The notes under the pieces were generated by a model. The model did not search any database. It was not told the DNA's origin and worked only from the letters and a program-made list of their open reading frames with translations. Shown piece by piece: positions 52,801-56,580 of a DNA stretch of 64,000 nt (its first letter is position 1; each line of letters begins with the position of its first letter). The stretch is from the NCBI GenBank assembly GCA_025642075.2, contig JAODUO010001178.1, forward strand, positions 153,386-217,385, written 5' to 3'. This stretch comes from Ridgeia piscesae (lineage: Eukaryota; Annelida; Polychaeta; Sabellida; Siboglinidae). The position numbers and the translations under genes are program-made.

Positions 52801-53801
52801 GTGTGCCCAAGGGAGATGGCACGGTATGTATCTACTAGCCACGCCTTTCTTATCTAATGGAAACAATACATGATAGCAGTAGTTTATTGGCAGGTCCTAA
52901 ACTAAAAAAAGATGCAACATCATATTCTTCCAAGTCTCGGTTGGTTGCATTCAAAATCATTGCAAAGTTCTCACTACAATTTTAGTCAACAATAACCAAG
53001 TCTTAAGTGTACACCTTTGTTCATGAATTTGAGCAGTAGTGTAAGTTAGGTAAATACTATTTAAAATAAATCTTGGTTGATAAAACATTATCTGGTCTTT
53101 ATATGGAGACCTCCCAGACCTACCAGGTCTGTCTTCCTTCCCACTGTCCTCCCATCTCAATCTTCTTCCTTCATCCGCTCCCTTCCTAACCCGTTCCCCT
53201 TCCATCCATGTTAACTCACTCCTCACCAGCTGCCCCCAGAAACTCCCTCCACCCCTCCAGTATCACTAACCCTTCCACCCCGCCAGTGTCTCTAACCTCC
53301 ACTTCACACAATTCCACCCCCCAATGTTCCCACCTATTCCACCCCTCCAGTTCTCCCTACTTCCACCCCTCCAGTGTCCAACCTTCCACCCCTCCAGTTT
53401 CCACCACACTTCCACCCCTCAGTTTTACCTACTTCCACCCCTCCAGTGTCTCCAGTACTTCCACCCCTCCAGTGTCCTAACCCTTCCACCCCTCCAGTGT
53501 CTCTAACCCTTCCACCCCTCCAGTGTCTCCTCACAGTACTTCCACCCCTCCAGTGTCTCCTCACAGTACTTCCACCTCTCCAGTGTCTCCACACAGCACT
53601 GCAAGTGTTCACACTTACTTTACACATTACACCTACACTGGTTCATTCACATTGCAGGAGTGCTCACGGTGCTGCCAGTCCAACAACTGCAACAAGGACG
53701 ACTTGAATTCCGCCCCTGGATTCCTGCGTGGTGGATTCTGGGTGAAAGTGAACATTGCGATTGCATCACTCATCACGTACTCTGTCAGTGTGCTGCTGTA
53801 G
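1752..53801 (+). CDS. Multi-exon gene for a GPI-anchored furin-like-repeat / Ly6-domain surface protein (3' part, 36 exons)
   Basis: Thirty-six exons can be joined in one frame from 1752 to a TAG at 53799-53801, giving about 1,284 residues; the start codon and signal peptide lie upstream of the window. Exons 1-33 each carry one six-cysteine module (typically C-x3-C-x2-C, then C-x2/4-C, then C), except exon 15 (part of one) and exon 30 (two). This spacing is that of furin-like / growth-factor-receptor cysteine-rich repeats. Exons 34-36 make a Ly6/uPAR domain (CYEC at its start, CC-x4-CN at its end) followed by a hydrophobic tail, so the product is probably secreted and GPI-anchored. All introns are phase 1 except the last two, which are phase 0; uniform phase allows exon duplication without frameshift. 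Five A/B exon pairs and an identical exon pair (28/29) show recent duplication. Ligand and function are unknown; adhesion, pattern recognition or structural stalk are guesses. Confidence 0.83.
2172..2285 (+). CDS. Exon 2: cysteine-rich repeat
   Basis: Acceptor atctgcag, donor gtaagt; 114 bp, phase 1-1. It starts CPVGCAVC and has CVSGKC in the middle and a terminal NCK. It is the longer module form with an insert between cysteines 3 and 4. Confidence 0.82.
2301..3335 (+). repeat. Diverged direct repeat inside the intron after exon 2
   Basis: A block starting gtttcagtacattgt and containing ggaatcattag, tcaaactt and gtaaaacagccaaatc occurs at about 2301-2665 and again at about 3095-3330, with substitutions and indels. 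The first copy also repeats internally (ctcataactctca / ctaataactctca). It is an old tandem duplication of intron sequence and no exon lies in either copy. Confidence 0.7.
4058..4168 (+). CDS. Exon 3: cysteine-rich repeat
   Basis: Acceptor ttctgtcag, donor gtaggt; 111 bp, phase 1-1. It starts CPQGCISC and has CAINGC in the middle. It resembles exon 17 (CYLD...) more than its immediate neighbours. Confidence 0.8.
4169..5983. other. Intron 3-4
   Basis: AT-rich in the first half with nothing assignable. At 5281-5520 there is a G/T-rich stretch related to the start of the A-to-B introns (cacgacctacaac..., then ggtgttgtgg runs). 5560-5830 resembles the end of the long introns at 12450-12740 and 20520-20850. 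Confidence 0.6.
5984..6076 (+). CDS. Exon 4: A-type cysteine-rich repeat, copy 1
   Basis: Acceptor tgtgttccag, donor gtcagt; 93 bp, phase 1-1. Cysteine spacing is C-x3-C-x2-C-x5-C-x2-C-x11-C, beginning CASDCATC with the central motif ECTTCNEGFYV. First of five near-identical A exons. Confidence 0.85.
6828..6955 (+). repeat. 77-bp G/T-rich minisatellite, about 2 units
   Basis: Two units with the motif gtagttagtagtgaggttg and the 12-base piece tagcggggcatg. Shortest version of the minisatellite family found in all A-to-B introns. Confidence 0.75.
7119..7214 (+). CDS. Exon 5: B-type cysteine-rich repeat, copy 1
   Basis: Acceptor tgtgttccag, donor gtcagt; 96 bp, phase 1-1. It encodes CADNCATC, then VCKTCMTDFFK, with x12 before the last cysteine. 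The B type is a paralogue of A and follows it in each duplicated block. Confidence 0.85.
7670..7762 (+). CDS. Exon 6: A-type cysteine-rich repeat, copy 2
   Basis: Nearly the same sequence and same splice sites as the exon at 5984. The visible change is NIGKTC in place of NSGKTC near the C-terminal cysteine, shared with copy 5. Confidence 0.85.
8538..10809 (+). repeat. 65-bp G/T-rich minisatellite, about 35 units
   Basis: Period is 65 bp, measured from recurring gtagttagtagtga. Units differ mainly at three sites: gagg/gatg, ttgtggg/ttatggg and ggtatg/ggtgtg. The last two units are of the 77-bp form carrying tagcggggcatg. The plus strand is almost free of C. It fills the intron between exons 6 and 7. 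Confidence 0.93.
10979..11074 (+). CDS. Exon 7: B-type cysteine-rich repeat, copy 2
   Basis: 96 bp, phase 1-1, acceptor tgttccag. It reads CTTNCATC, then ACNTCKTNFFKN. It differs from copy 1 at several codons and is closest to copy 3 at 19073. Confidence 0.85.
11075..13044. other. Long intron between exons 7 and 8 (type 'long')
   Basis: No coding sequence seen. Near-identical to the intron at 19169-21156, including the piece cacctcactttgatggc and the segment upstream of the A exon (ggggcacggcctaggttg). Small ORFs here are not conserved as proteins between the two copies. Confidence 0.7.
13045..13137 (+). CDS. Exon 8: A-type cysteine-rich repeat, copy 3
   Basis: 93 bp, phase 1-1; matches the copy 1 exon at 5984. 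The downstream intron of this copy alone carries the pogo/Tigger-like insertion beginning 36 bp after the donor. Confidence 0.85.
13174..14431 (+). mobile_element. Non-autonomous pogo/Tigger-type DNA transposon with TA target duplication
   Basis: Terminal inverted repeats CAGTCGCGCCTCG at the left and CGAGGCGCGACTG at the right extend inward as tataacgcg/cgcgttata. It is flanked by TA on both sides (13172-13173 and 14432-14433). The other A-exon introns have the uninterrupted site ccaatacatggc, so the empty site is directly visible in paralogous copies. Length is 1,258 bp. No transposase frame survives. Subterminal repeats of the ctataacgcg motif occur at 13190-13230. A GC-rich hairpin with 14-bp arms is at 13662-13675 / 13702-13715. 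Confidence 0.88.
15175..18903 (+). repeat. 65-bp G/T-rich minisatellite, about 57 units
   Basis: Same unit and same three variable sites as 8538-10809, longer by about 20 units. At least two units near 17990 and 18240 lack one tgt triplet (gatgttggcag), and the stretches holding them look like copies of each other about 250 bp apart, which indicates block-wise amplification. Confidence 0.93.
19073..19168 (+). CDS. Exon 9: B-type cysteine-rich repeat, copy 3
   Basis: 96 bp, phase 1-1. It reads CITNCATC, then ACKTCKTNFFKN. Flanking intron sequence on both sides is almost the same as around the exon at 10979, marking a recent segmental copy. Confidence 0.85.
19169..21156. other. Long intron between exons 9 and 10 (type 'long')
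   Basis: Second copy of the intron at 11075-13044 with scattered substitutions and small indels. No gene is visible. Confidence 0.7.
21157..21249 (+). CDS. Exon 10: A-type cysteine-rich repeat, copy 4
   Basis: 93 bp, phase 1-1, acceptor tgttccag, donor gtcagt. Same peptide as copy 1 with one silent difference visible (tgt for tgc before aat). The following intron is the copy 1 type. Confidence 0.85.
22005..22584 (+). repeat. 77-bp G/T-rich minisatellite, about 7 units
   Basis: All units carry the 12-base tagcggggcatg piece missing from the 65-bp arrays. Unit variants ttgtgtg/ttgtggg alternate. In the intron between exons 10 and 11. Confidence 0.9.
22752..22847 (+). CDS. Exon 11: B-type cysteine-rich repeat, copy 4
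   Basis: 96 bp, phase 1-1. It reads CASNCATC and VCKTCMTDFFKK. Closest to copy 1 at 7119, in line with the matching short downstream introns (7215 and 22848). Confidence 0.85.
23282..23374 (+). CDS. Exon 12: A-type cysteine-rich repeat, copy 5
   Basis: 93 bp, phase 1-1. The most diverged A copy: TVDECTTC replaces TAGECTTC and the end is KTCEG instead of KTCTG. Its downstream intron carries the palindrome and the DIRS-like element. Confidence 0.83.
23546..24498. repeat. 0.95-kb near-perfect palindrome (inverted duplication)
   Basis: The left arm starts tcccacaccacaacatcc and the right arm ends with its reverse complement ggatgttgtggtgtggga. The arms stay complementary up to ctagatatgcc / ggcatatctag near 24004-24042, with a small centre in which gtgtg and cacac also pair. 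The right arm is in the normal orientation of this intron (compare 7990-8460), so the left arm is the inverted copy, joined after caaattcacac. Confidence 0.9.
24661..24813 (+). repeat. Left inverted terminal repeat of the DIRS-type element
   Basis: Complementary to 27762-27947 with small indels: the right copy has cacagctc inserted before the caccactccatccaatca match, plus an outer AT-rich extension. Confidence 0.85.
25813..26509 (+). pseudogene. Decayed gag / RT-proximal coding of the DIRS-type element
   Basis: GC-rich compared with its surroundings. One frame (25813-26091) carries NWLQLWEKLGALKPEFAFAD and later MPFPPNLTFDW, weakly like the start of DIRS reverse transcriptases (W-x3-LGA). 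A second frame around 26255-26500 carries DDHGAWSSVNEHEQHTDT and, after a stop, HTFLSDELPATDSLVPRTV, an acidic gag-like stretch. The frames are broken and the order is uncertain. Confidence 0.45.
27491..27622 (+). pseudogene. DIRS tyrosine recombinase, C-terminal remnant
   Basis: An open frame reads TLTDFYLKDLSLYSADLI, then LLGPVVAAESIL, stopping at TAA 27620-27622 inside the internal complementary region. An FYL(R/K)D motif followed by LGP-(L/V)VAA is typical of the very end of DIRS recombinases, and the overlap of the ORF end with the internal complementary region is normal for the group. The catalytic Arg-His-Arg-Tyr portion upstream is not recognisable, so the enzyme is dead. Confidence 0.68.
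27593..27707 (+). repeat. Internal complementary region of the DIRS-type element
   Basis: 27593-27636 is the reverse complement of the left outer edge (24667-24706). 27650-27707 is the reverse complement of the right outer edge (27884-27947). In DIRS elements this region is thought to template circularisation of the cDNA. Confidence 0.85.
27762..27950 (+). repeat. Right inverted terminal repeat of the DIRS-type element
   Basis: Inverted match to the left terminal repeat. It ends in an AT-rich run (ttattctaaaaatata) abutting host intron sequence at atcattattg. No target-site duplication is apparent, as expected for DIRS integration. Confidence 0.83.
28043..28138 (+). CDS. Exon 13: B-type cysteine-rich repeat, copy 5
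   Basis: 96 bp, phase 1-1, acceptor tgttccag. It reads CASNCATC, VCKTCKTDFFKN. It starts only about 90 bp after the right end of the DIRS-like element, so that insertion sits close to its acceptor region. Confidence 0.83.
28196..28790 (+). repeat. 46-bp G/T-rich minisatellite, about 12 units
   Basis: Unit of ggtagttgtagtgtttggg plus tagtagctgtggtgtttggg plus tttgggt; total 46 bp. It begins about 55 bp after the donor of exon 13. The minus-strand open frame through it is a by-product of the repeat. Confidence 0.9.
28919..29014 (+). CDS. Exon 14: cysteine-rich repeat
   Basis: Acceptor tgtgttccag, donor gtcagt; 96 bp, phase 1-1. It reads CADGCKSC, then ECTTCNEGYVL. It looks like an older relative of the A type, sharing the TCNEG motif. 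Confidence 0.84.
29015..30215. other. Intron 14-15
   Basis: AT-rich. It contains the LINE relic at 29388-29760 and AATAAT microsatellites at 29940-30012. No exon is visible. Confidence 0.7.
29388..29760 (+). pseudogene. LINE (Jockey/CR1-like non-LTR retrotransposon) C-terminal relic
   Basis: The frame from about 29397 to a stop at 29569 reads KKDLDVLERVQRRAFIMIQN, then LRDLSYEMHLRECGLTTLET and RRLRGDQIEVFKY. LE-x-VQRRA... L..LSYE.RL...GL.TLE.RR.RGD-IEV-K is the conserved end of many non-LTR reverse transcriptases. Stops follow. The rest of the element is missing, as for a truncated copy. Confidence 0.82.
30216..30266 (+). CDS. Exon 15: small 17-codon exon, partial repeat
   Basis: Acceptor catctacag, donor gtgagt; 51 bp, phase 1-1, so it can be spliced in or skipped in frame. 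It encodes ASACSDTQMKQDGTTCA, with only two cysteines. DGTTCA resembles the C-terminal end of a full module. Either a shrunken repeat or an optional microexon; it could also be a false call. Confidence 0.55.
30776..30898 (+). CDS. Exon 16: divergent cysteine-rich repeat
   Basis: Acceptor ttgtctgcag, donor gtgagt; 123 bp, phase 1-1. Only one early cysteine (STGCLM) is present, then YCPERYC and GECK at the end. The missing N-terminal cysteines may be supplied by exon 15 (ACSD...TTCA), so exons 15 and 16 may together form one module. Confidence 0.72.
31394..31507 (+). CDS. Exon 17: cysteine-rich repeat
   Basis: Acceptor tccattgcag, donor gtgagt; 114 bp, phase 1-1. It starts CPANCESC, has CLLSGCQQGY in the middle and ends GTCAG. 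Good canonical module. Confidence 0.84.
31795..31908 (+). CDS. Exon 18: cysteine-rich repeat; its 3' end seeds a tandem array
   Basis: Acceptor catctttag, donor gtgagt; 114 bp, phase 1-1. It starts CPVGCAEC, has CEDNKC, and ends SKSECVG. The last roughly 20 bp plus the donor are repeated about 20 times in the following intron. Confidence 0.82.
31890..33308 (+). repeat. 65-bp minisatellite carrying a 5' splice site in each unit, about 20 units
   Basis: Each unit contains tgtctccaagtctgaatgtg followed by ttggtgagtg, which is the last roughly 20 bp of exon 18 and its GT donor. Then comes cagtgtgtgttactttatac and tgagactttg. The first two or three units are longer and read ccagatgtgttggtgattg, with a changed donor. 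Units differ by gtgccag/gtggcag and tgtggct/tgtagct. Confidence 0.9.
33544..33922 (+). repeat. Direct repeat of about 75 bp
   Basis: agccactccatcaaatgctc...gttaatgtagttaactggta at 33544-33620 recurs at 33847-33922 with a few changes. No coding sequence lies between. Confidence 0.8.
33960..35219 (+). repeat. 68-bp minisatellite carrying a 3' splice site and exon 19 start, about 18 units
   Basis: The unit is ttgtttgtgtttcag (intron end), then c(a/g)tgctacagtggttgtaag..., which is the start of exon 19, then a short link ctctaaacatgga. The first units (33960-34250) are longer and contain tcttcaaccaggtggtatat. Variants are catgct, cgtgct and cgggct at the exon start. Real exon 19 follows the last unit. 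Confidence 0.93.
35220..35342 (+). CDS. Exon 19: cysteine-rich repeat at the end of a splice-acceptor array
   Basis: Acceptor tgtgtttcag, donor gtaagt; 123 bp, phase 1-1. It reads CYSGCKEC, then CSDGKC and KSCT. About 18 upstream copies of its acceptor and first 40-odd bp exist, but only this copy continues into a full module, so this is the productive acceptor. Confidence 0.83.
35343..36057. other. Intron 19-20
   Basis: AT-rich, about 0.7 kb, no repeats or exons recognised. Confidence 0.6.
36058..36168 (+). CDS. Exon 20: cysteine-rich repeat
   Basis: Acceptor acacttcag, donor gtaaat; 111 bp, phase 1-1. CPANCLEC at the start, CNDRKCDPGY in the middle, TCLG at the end. Confidence 0.83.
36495..36608 (+). 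CDS. Exon 21: cysteine-rich repeat
   Basis: Acceptor gttacctag, donor gtatgt; 114 bp, phase 1-1. CSTGCAYC at the start, CTRHGCKSGY in the middle, DCKG at the end. Confidence 0.82.
36777..36862 (+). repeat. TG/TGCG microsatellite
   Basis: Alternating purine-pyrimidine run (gtgcgtgcgtgcg) about 85 bp long, 160 bp before the acceptor of exon 22. Z-DNA-prone. Apparent plus and minus ORFs here are by-products. Confidence 0.9.
37024..37137 (+). CDS. Exon 22: cysteine-rich repeat
   Basis: Acceptor gttgttgcag, donor gtaagc; 114 bp, phase 1-1. CPGNCDHC at the start, CLDQQCAAKY in the middle, and an unusual end FCYC with one extra cysteine. Confidence 0.82.
37138..38125. other. Intron 22-23
   Basis: About 1 kb of unique-looking AT-rich sequence with no assignable feature. 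Confidence 0.6.
38126..38227 (+). CDS. Exon 23: cysteine-rich repeat
   Basis: Acceptor gtgttttcag, donor gtacaa; 102 bp, phase 1-1. CSAHCVEC at the start, CSKCDTSYYL in the middle, ICEG at the end; the C-x2-C spacing is like A/B exons. Confidence 0.82.
38335..39090 (+). repeat. 31-bp purine-rich minisatellite, about 24 units
   Basis: Unit gggttgacatagggagtg plus tggagcaaagtct. Variable sites are gtgtgg/gtgggg and gcaaag/gtaaag. Because 31 is not a multiple of three, all three minus-strand frames cycle, and each stays open for over 700 bp; none is a gene. Confidence 0.93.
39148..39255 (+). CDS. Exon 24: cysteine-rich repeat
   Basis: Acceptor catccttacag, donor gtaggt; 108 bp, phase 1-1. CDPHCDSC at the start, CDTGKCHTRY in the middle, TCGG at the end. 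First of a run of 108-bp exons (24-29). Confidence 0.83.
39503..39610 (+). CDS. Exon 25: cysteine-rich repeat
   Basis: Acceptor tgtgttgtag, donor gttagt (weak); 108 bp, phase 1-1. CTAHCADC, CDSKKCDAGF, KCEG. Its intron upstream resembles that upstream of exon 26, so 25 and 26 are a tandem exon-plus-intron duplication. Confidence 0.82.
39890..40175 (+). repeat. Degenerate relatives of the 31-bp array
   Basis: In the intron after exon 25, phrases such as ggggagcaaagtct and gggagaacttgg recur irregularly at about 30-60 bp. They match the core of the 38335-39090 unit, so the array was probably duplicated with an exon and then decayed. Confidence 0.65.
40488..40595 (+). CDS. Exon 26: cysteine-rich repeat
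   Basis: Acceptor tgtgttgtag, donor gttagt; 108 bp, phase 1-1. CASGCADC, CNSDGCSDRF, KCVG. Sister of exon 25 by exon and flanking intron similarity (both share gttgagcag and tcacagaactc upstream). Confidence 0.82.
40924..41031 (+). CDS. Exon 27: cysteine-rich repeat
   Basis: Acceptor tgtttccag, donor gttagt; 108 bp, phase 1-1. CPEHCQSC, CDTDKCDLGF, TCLG. Confidence 0.83.
41385..41732 (+). repeat. 103-bp units carrying the exon 28 acceptor, 3 copies
   Basis: Units contain ttttttccag followed by cttgccctgtgaa(c/g)tgcac, the exon 28 start, and then ...gatgtagaatg, which lacks the gaggtg bases present in the true exon. They end in tttttgatgg. Confidence 0.9.
41733..41840 (+). CDS. Exon 28: cysteine-rich repeat (identical twin of exon 29)
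   Basis: Acceptor tttttccag, donor gtaagt; 108 bp, phase 1-1. CPVKCTKC, ECTECSSTYGL, ECLG. The exon is preceded by three partial copies of its acceptor and 5' part (103-bp units) and is repeated without visible change at 43834. Confidence 0.8.
42040..43833 (+). repeat. 103-bp minisatellite carrying the exon 29 acceptor, about 17 units
   Basis: Same unit as 41385-41732. Many units at 42180-43260 have single-base deletions (agcactg for agcaactg, gaatgcac for gaagtgcac, acatgatg for acagatg). The unit near 43650 has the gatggaggtgtag of the genuine exon but then diverges. Confidence 0.9.
43834..43941 (+). CDS. Exon 29: cysteine-rich repeat (identical twin of exon 28)
   Basis: Same 108-bp sequence as exon 28, with the same donor gtaagtcacacc and following intron start. 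It sits at the 3' end of the second 103-bp array. Real duplication or assembly duplication cannot be told apart here. Confidence 0.76.
44095..44920 (+). repeat. 36-bp minisatellite, about 23 units
   Basis: Unit gttgttacagtgtcatatta plus gatgtgatccatagta. 36 is divisible by three, so plus-strand frames stay open (repeats of CYSVILDVIHSS); not a gene, since it lies between exons 29 and 30 with no matching module. Confidence 0.92.
44921..46932 (+). repeat. 54-bp minisatellite, about 37 units, ending at the exon 30 acceptor
   Basis: Unit tcttgtaacacctgtag then tctagttgttccacattg then acgtgacgtcctacttgtg. Array variants are gtt/gct, tgtgtc/tgtatc and rare gacatgac. The last unit turns into tgtatcttgcag, the acceptor of exon 30. 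Every unit holds two TGACG pentamers in TGACGTGACGTC. Confidence 0.93.
46933..47136 (+). CDS. Exon 30: double cysteine-rich repeat in one exon
   Basis: Acceptor gtatcttgcag, donor gtgagt; 204 bp, phase 1-1. First module CPSHCETC...CAKCADFFEY, second module CPTNCLEC...CDKCDNSLSV, ending TCGG. It is the only exon with two modules, meaning an intron was lost here or never split this pair. Confidence 0.84.
47137..47982. other. Intron 30-31
   Basis: About 0.85 kb. A weak internal direct repeat (acacactcggcacagtgaag / acacctagtgcagtgaagta) occurs around 47600-47710. No coding module seen. Confidence 0.55.
47983..48084 (+). CDS. Exon 31: cysteine-rich repeat
   Basis: Acceptor atctgtccag, donor gtaaga; 102 bp, phase 1-1. 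CPANCNKC, CDSCQSSYVV, MCK. Confidence 0.84.
48380..48496 (+). CDS. Exon 32: cysteine-rich repeat
   Basis: Acceptor tgtttacag, donor gtaagt; 117 bp, phase 1-1. CSEVTFDHCTEC shows a 7-residue gap between cysteines 1 and 2 rather than 3; then CTSCSSGYAV and ACV. Confidence 0.82.
48540..51332 (+). repeat. 86-bp minisatellite carrying an acceptor and a degraded exon 33 start, about 32 units
   Basis: Unit: atgttctttcag, cttgtgacatctacagaact, gtgacactgcatggatggac, cagtgacatgttccagtagt, tacattgtgtcttt. The parts cttgtgac, agaactgtg, ggatggacca and tccag..gttac match exon 33 in order. Units have small insertions near acatg(tgacat)g. The full exon 33 follows the last unit. Confidence 0.92.
51333..51443 (+). 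CDS. Exon 33: last cysteine-rich repeat, end of an acceptor array
   Basis: Acceptor gttctttcag, donor gtgagt; 111 bp, phase 1-1. CDTEGLKNCARC, CDSCSSGYSP, QCGG. About 32 upstream 86-bp units repeat its acceptor and a degraded version of its first 60 bp. Confidence 0.82.
51726..51814 (+). CDS. Exon 34: Ly6/uPAR domain, N-terminal part
   Basis: Acceptor ctgtccacag, donor gtgagt; 89 bp, phase 1 in, phase 0 out. It encodes VMCYECEGADCDK... ending GCW. C-x2-C soon followed by another cysteine is the usual start of a three-finger Ly6/uPAR domain. Confidence 0.83.
51815..52712. other. Intron 34-35, splitting the Ly6/uPAR domain
   Basis: About 0.9 kb, no repeat or exon recognised. A phase-0 intron follows the tryptophan codon of exon 34. 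Confidence 0.6.
52713..52823 (+). CDS. Exon 35: Ly6/uPAR domain, middle part
   Basis: Acceptor atctgtgacag, donor gtatgt; 111 bp, phase 0-0. It begins TNMVESADG and contains RKCSNTTC and EKCVPKGDG, giving the middle cysteines and loops of the domain. Confidence 0.8.
53225..53640 (+). repeat. C/T-rich repeat of (act)tccacccctccagtgtct, before the last acceptor
   Basis: About 15 irregular units of 20-27 bp, each with ccctccag resembling a polypyrimidine tract plus AG. The true acceptor (cacattgcag at 53657) lies just downstream. The minus-strand frame WRGGS repeats are by-products. Confidence 0.85.
53658..53801 (+). CDS. Exon 36: Ly6/uPAR C-terminal part, GPI-anchor signal and stop
   Basis: Acceptor ttcacattgcag; 48 codons including TAG at 53799. 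ECSRCCQSNNCN supplies the CC-x4-CN ending that marks Ly6/uPAR domains. After it comes KDDLNSAPGF, with small residues suitable as an omega site, and then the hydrophobic end VNIAIASLITYSVSVLL directly before the stop, the classical GPI-attachment arrangement. A single-pass membrane anchor is less likely because there is no cytoplasmic tail. Confidence 0.85.
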   Translation, partial: ECSRCCQSNNCNKDDLNSAPGFLRGGFWVKVNIAIASLITYSVSVLL

Positions 53802-56580
53802 TGGACACGTCAGATGGAATGGGAACCCCAAGACGACGATTGATACTGACCAACGACATGGACTTGGACGATACCCTAGTTTTCACCGCAGGCACGTAAC
53901 ACACAGTTGTACAGCAAGTCAGCAATGCTGTCGTGTTCTACAACTGCACTTGTACGCTTTGTAGTTGCATGGTGGCATTAATGTTAACGGTGGCTCCTTG
54001 CCATTGTGCCATCATTTTGTTCTTGTCTGCCGTTGTCTGTAAATGCAGCGTGTCTGTTGGACACTCCCAACAGAGCACCACTGACCACACCACAACTGAC
54101 CACACCACCACTGCCACAACTGGACTATACATTCCTAGTGGACAGTTGGCAAAGTGGGGCAAACAGTTGGTAGACAAGCAAAGCAATTGTTGTCTACGAA
54201 TTGTTACTTCACTGTAACTGTGCATTTGAGTAACGTAACACAGTAAAGTAGCAAATGAGACCGCTGTTGTGTTTCTAATGTAATTGTCACAAGAAATGTA
54301 GATATTTCTGGACAAACATTGGGGTTTACTGAATGTGTTGAAGATGTGGACAATGTGCACATCAGATGAAAGTTGTAGCGGGGGTGATGTGATCAGTTGT
54401 GCAGCGTGTGTGCCAGTTGTGATGTAGGTTGTGTACAGATTGTCTACACAGTCTGTCAGTGTCACCTGCCACTGTATAGCTGCCACTGTCAACTCACTGA
54501 CAACGGTTTAACACTGTGTCCTTATTACGTCTTGTCTTTACATGGCAAGGCCTAATATATTGTGACACATTTTAGAAGTAGGTCCACTTGGTATCTTATA
54601 GCACCACTGTGATACATATGGCATTATAAATGACGTGTGTATAATGTTTATACTGGTAAATTGTGAGACAAATATACATGAGTGTTTCTCATTTCACTGT
54701 GATGCCTCAGAGAAGTTGTTTTGAGTGGCACACTGCCATGAACACACTTTTCTCTGGTAAGTTCCATGCTTTGTGCTGAACAGGAACAAGACCAAGTGAA
54801 AAAGAAACGTGTTTCTCTTCCCTTTCGTGTTTCCATTTTAGCTGCTGCTTTTTTATTATTCCATACTGAAAATAGAAATGGTTTGATTTTGTTAAGGAAT
54901 CTTTGTTGGAAGCATGTTTAAAAAACAAATAAATTAATGCATTGTTTCTAATCATATTTAAAGAAATTTGCCAGAAATACAGTTTCTTTTCATACACAGT
55001 TTCTTTTGATACTTGGCCTAACATCACAATGTTTGGCCGACTTTTGCACTGACAGACCAAACCAGGCAGTTGCCATAGATGCAAAGGGTAGATGACTACC
55101 GCGGGTTGTTTGGCTTGTCAGTTAAATGCAACATTTTGATACAGGATACACTTGACCTCCCAGCTTACACTGTCATAGACTATATCAATGTTAAACAAAA
55201 CAGCTAATATTTACATAACCTGTATGCATAGATGGCTTTACAATGTATACTAATTACACCCGATTGTTATCTGTTTTTTACATTATACGGATAGTTTTAA
55301 AATTGATAACACCAAAGCAATGCGTTGTTTTGTTGGCCTGCCATAGTATGATGTGCAATATTATTGCAGTTGAGATAATTGGCTGGTTCTACAGAAACAA
55401 CCAGTACCAAAATGTTGTCATTGTGACCGCCGTCCTTTCCCCGGTGTTGTAGCCTGGTGTAGATTATGTGGAAATTATCTGCTGAATCCACTGGTGTGGC
55501 ACCACTGTTGTGTAGCTGTCCACTTTTAAACTCGGTGTCAACTGTTTAACATCGTGTCTTGTCTGTCAATGTGGTATAGCCACATGTAACTGTGATATGT
55601 TTGGTGTGTGGATACTCTGAGTGTTATAGCACAACTGTGATATATTTATTCTGTGTGTTTATTTATTTATATATTTATATAGTGATAGAAGTTTTACATA
55701 CTTGGAAACCTTCAACGTTTTTCATAGTTATCTAAGAAGAATGCCGTTATGATTAAACGTTACATGTACAATTTAGATTAAAGATATTGATTATTGGTTG
55801 TAATGATACCATACAAGTTTATAGACAAAGACAAATGTTACTAAATTTTCTAATGCTACGCTGGTCATTTACAAATCATTTAACATTCATTGTGTTGTTA
55901 CTTTTAAGAAAACATGGTTGTGAATGCATCACGGTTGTTTGCATGCAGTTTGTAGGAGCCACTTACTTCAAACAGACATGCCACTTTTCTTGTTTAGAGA
56001 TTCATAATTTTACTTGACACTAACAATCCATTGTAAGTTTCCACTGGTTAAACGCATAGCATTCCTAATGCAGTGTGAAGTGTCACTATCTACCAAACTG
56101 CAAAAGTTTAACAATCTAAATCCAGTGTATTTTGCTAGAAACCTGTCTATCAAGTGTGTCTCTTTGACCACTGCACCAGTTCATCATTTGACTTGCTACT
56201 TGTGATGAGTATTATGTGCATCATTACTTTAAAATATGAAGCAAATCCATGTTAAACCCAGATTAAACAGTGTTCCTACCATCTTGGAAATGCATAACCT
56301 GTGGCATGTCTGTAGAAGTCTGTTTGTTCGCATCTCTGTGGTCCGTGTAAAACGACTGTATTACCGGCACAGATAAAACAAAATTGTTCTTGGCTGAAGA
56401 TGTCAGATGATGTCAAAGTGTGGTATTTTGGGAGATTTTGTTTCTGGTTGTTGGGTCATGTGACCAAAGCTGCCATGAGTGGCAGTTGTGAAGACCCACC
56501 TCTAGGTGGAATGTCTGGAAATTTTGATGTTGTCTGAATAAACTGCCAAACTGCATAGATGTGTTTGTTTATTTTAGTTC
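53802..56580 (+). other. Probable 3' UTR and downstream region with candidate poly(A) signals
   Basis: No ORF continuing the gene is seen. AATAAA occurs at 54928-54933 and at 56537-56542; the second is followed by a T/G-rich stretch (gatgtgtttgtttatttt) suited to cleavage. Two stretches (54490-54660 and 55540-55690) share phrases such as gtttaac, cttgtct, tatagcac-aactgtgata, suggesting an old tandem duplication within the UTR or downstream DNA. Which signal is used cannot be told. Confidence 0.5.
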
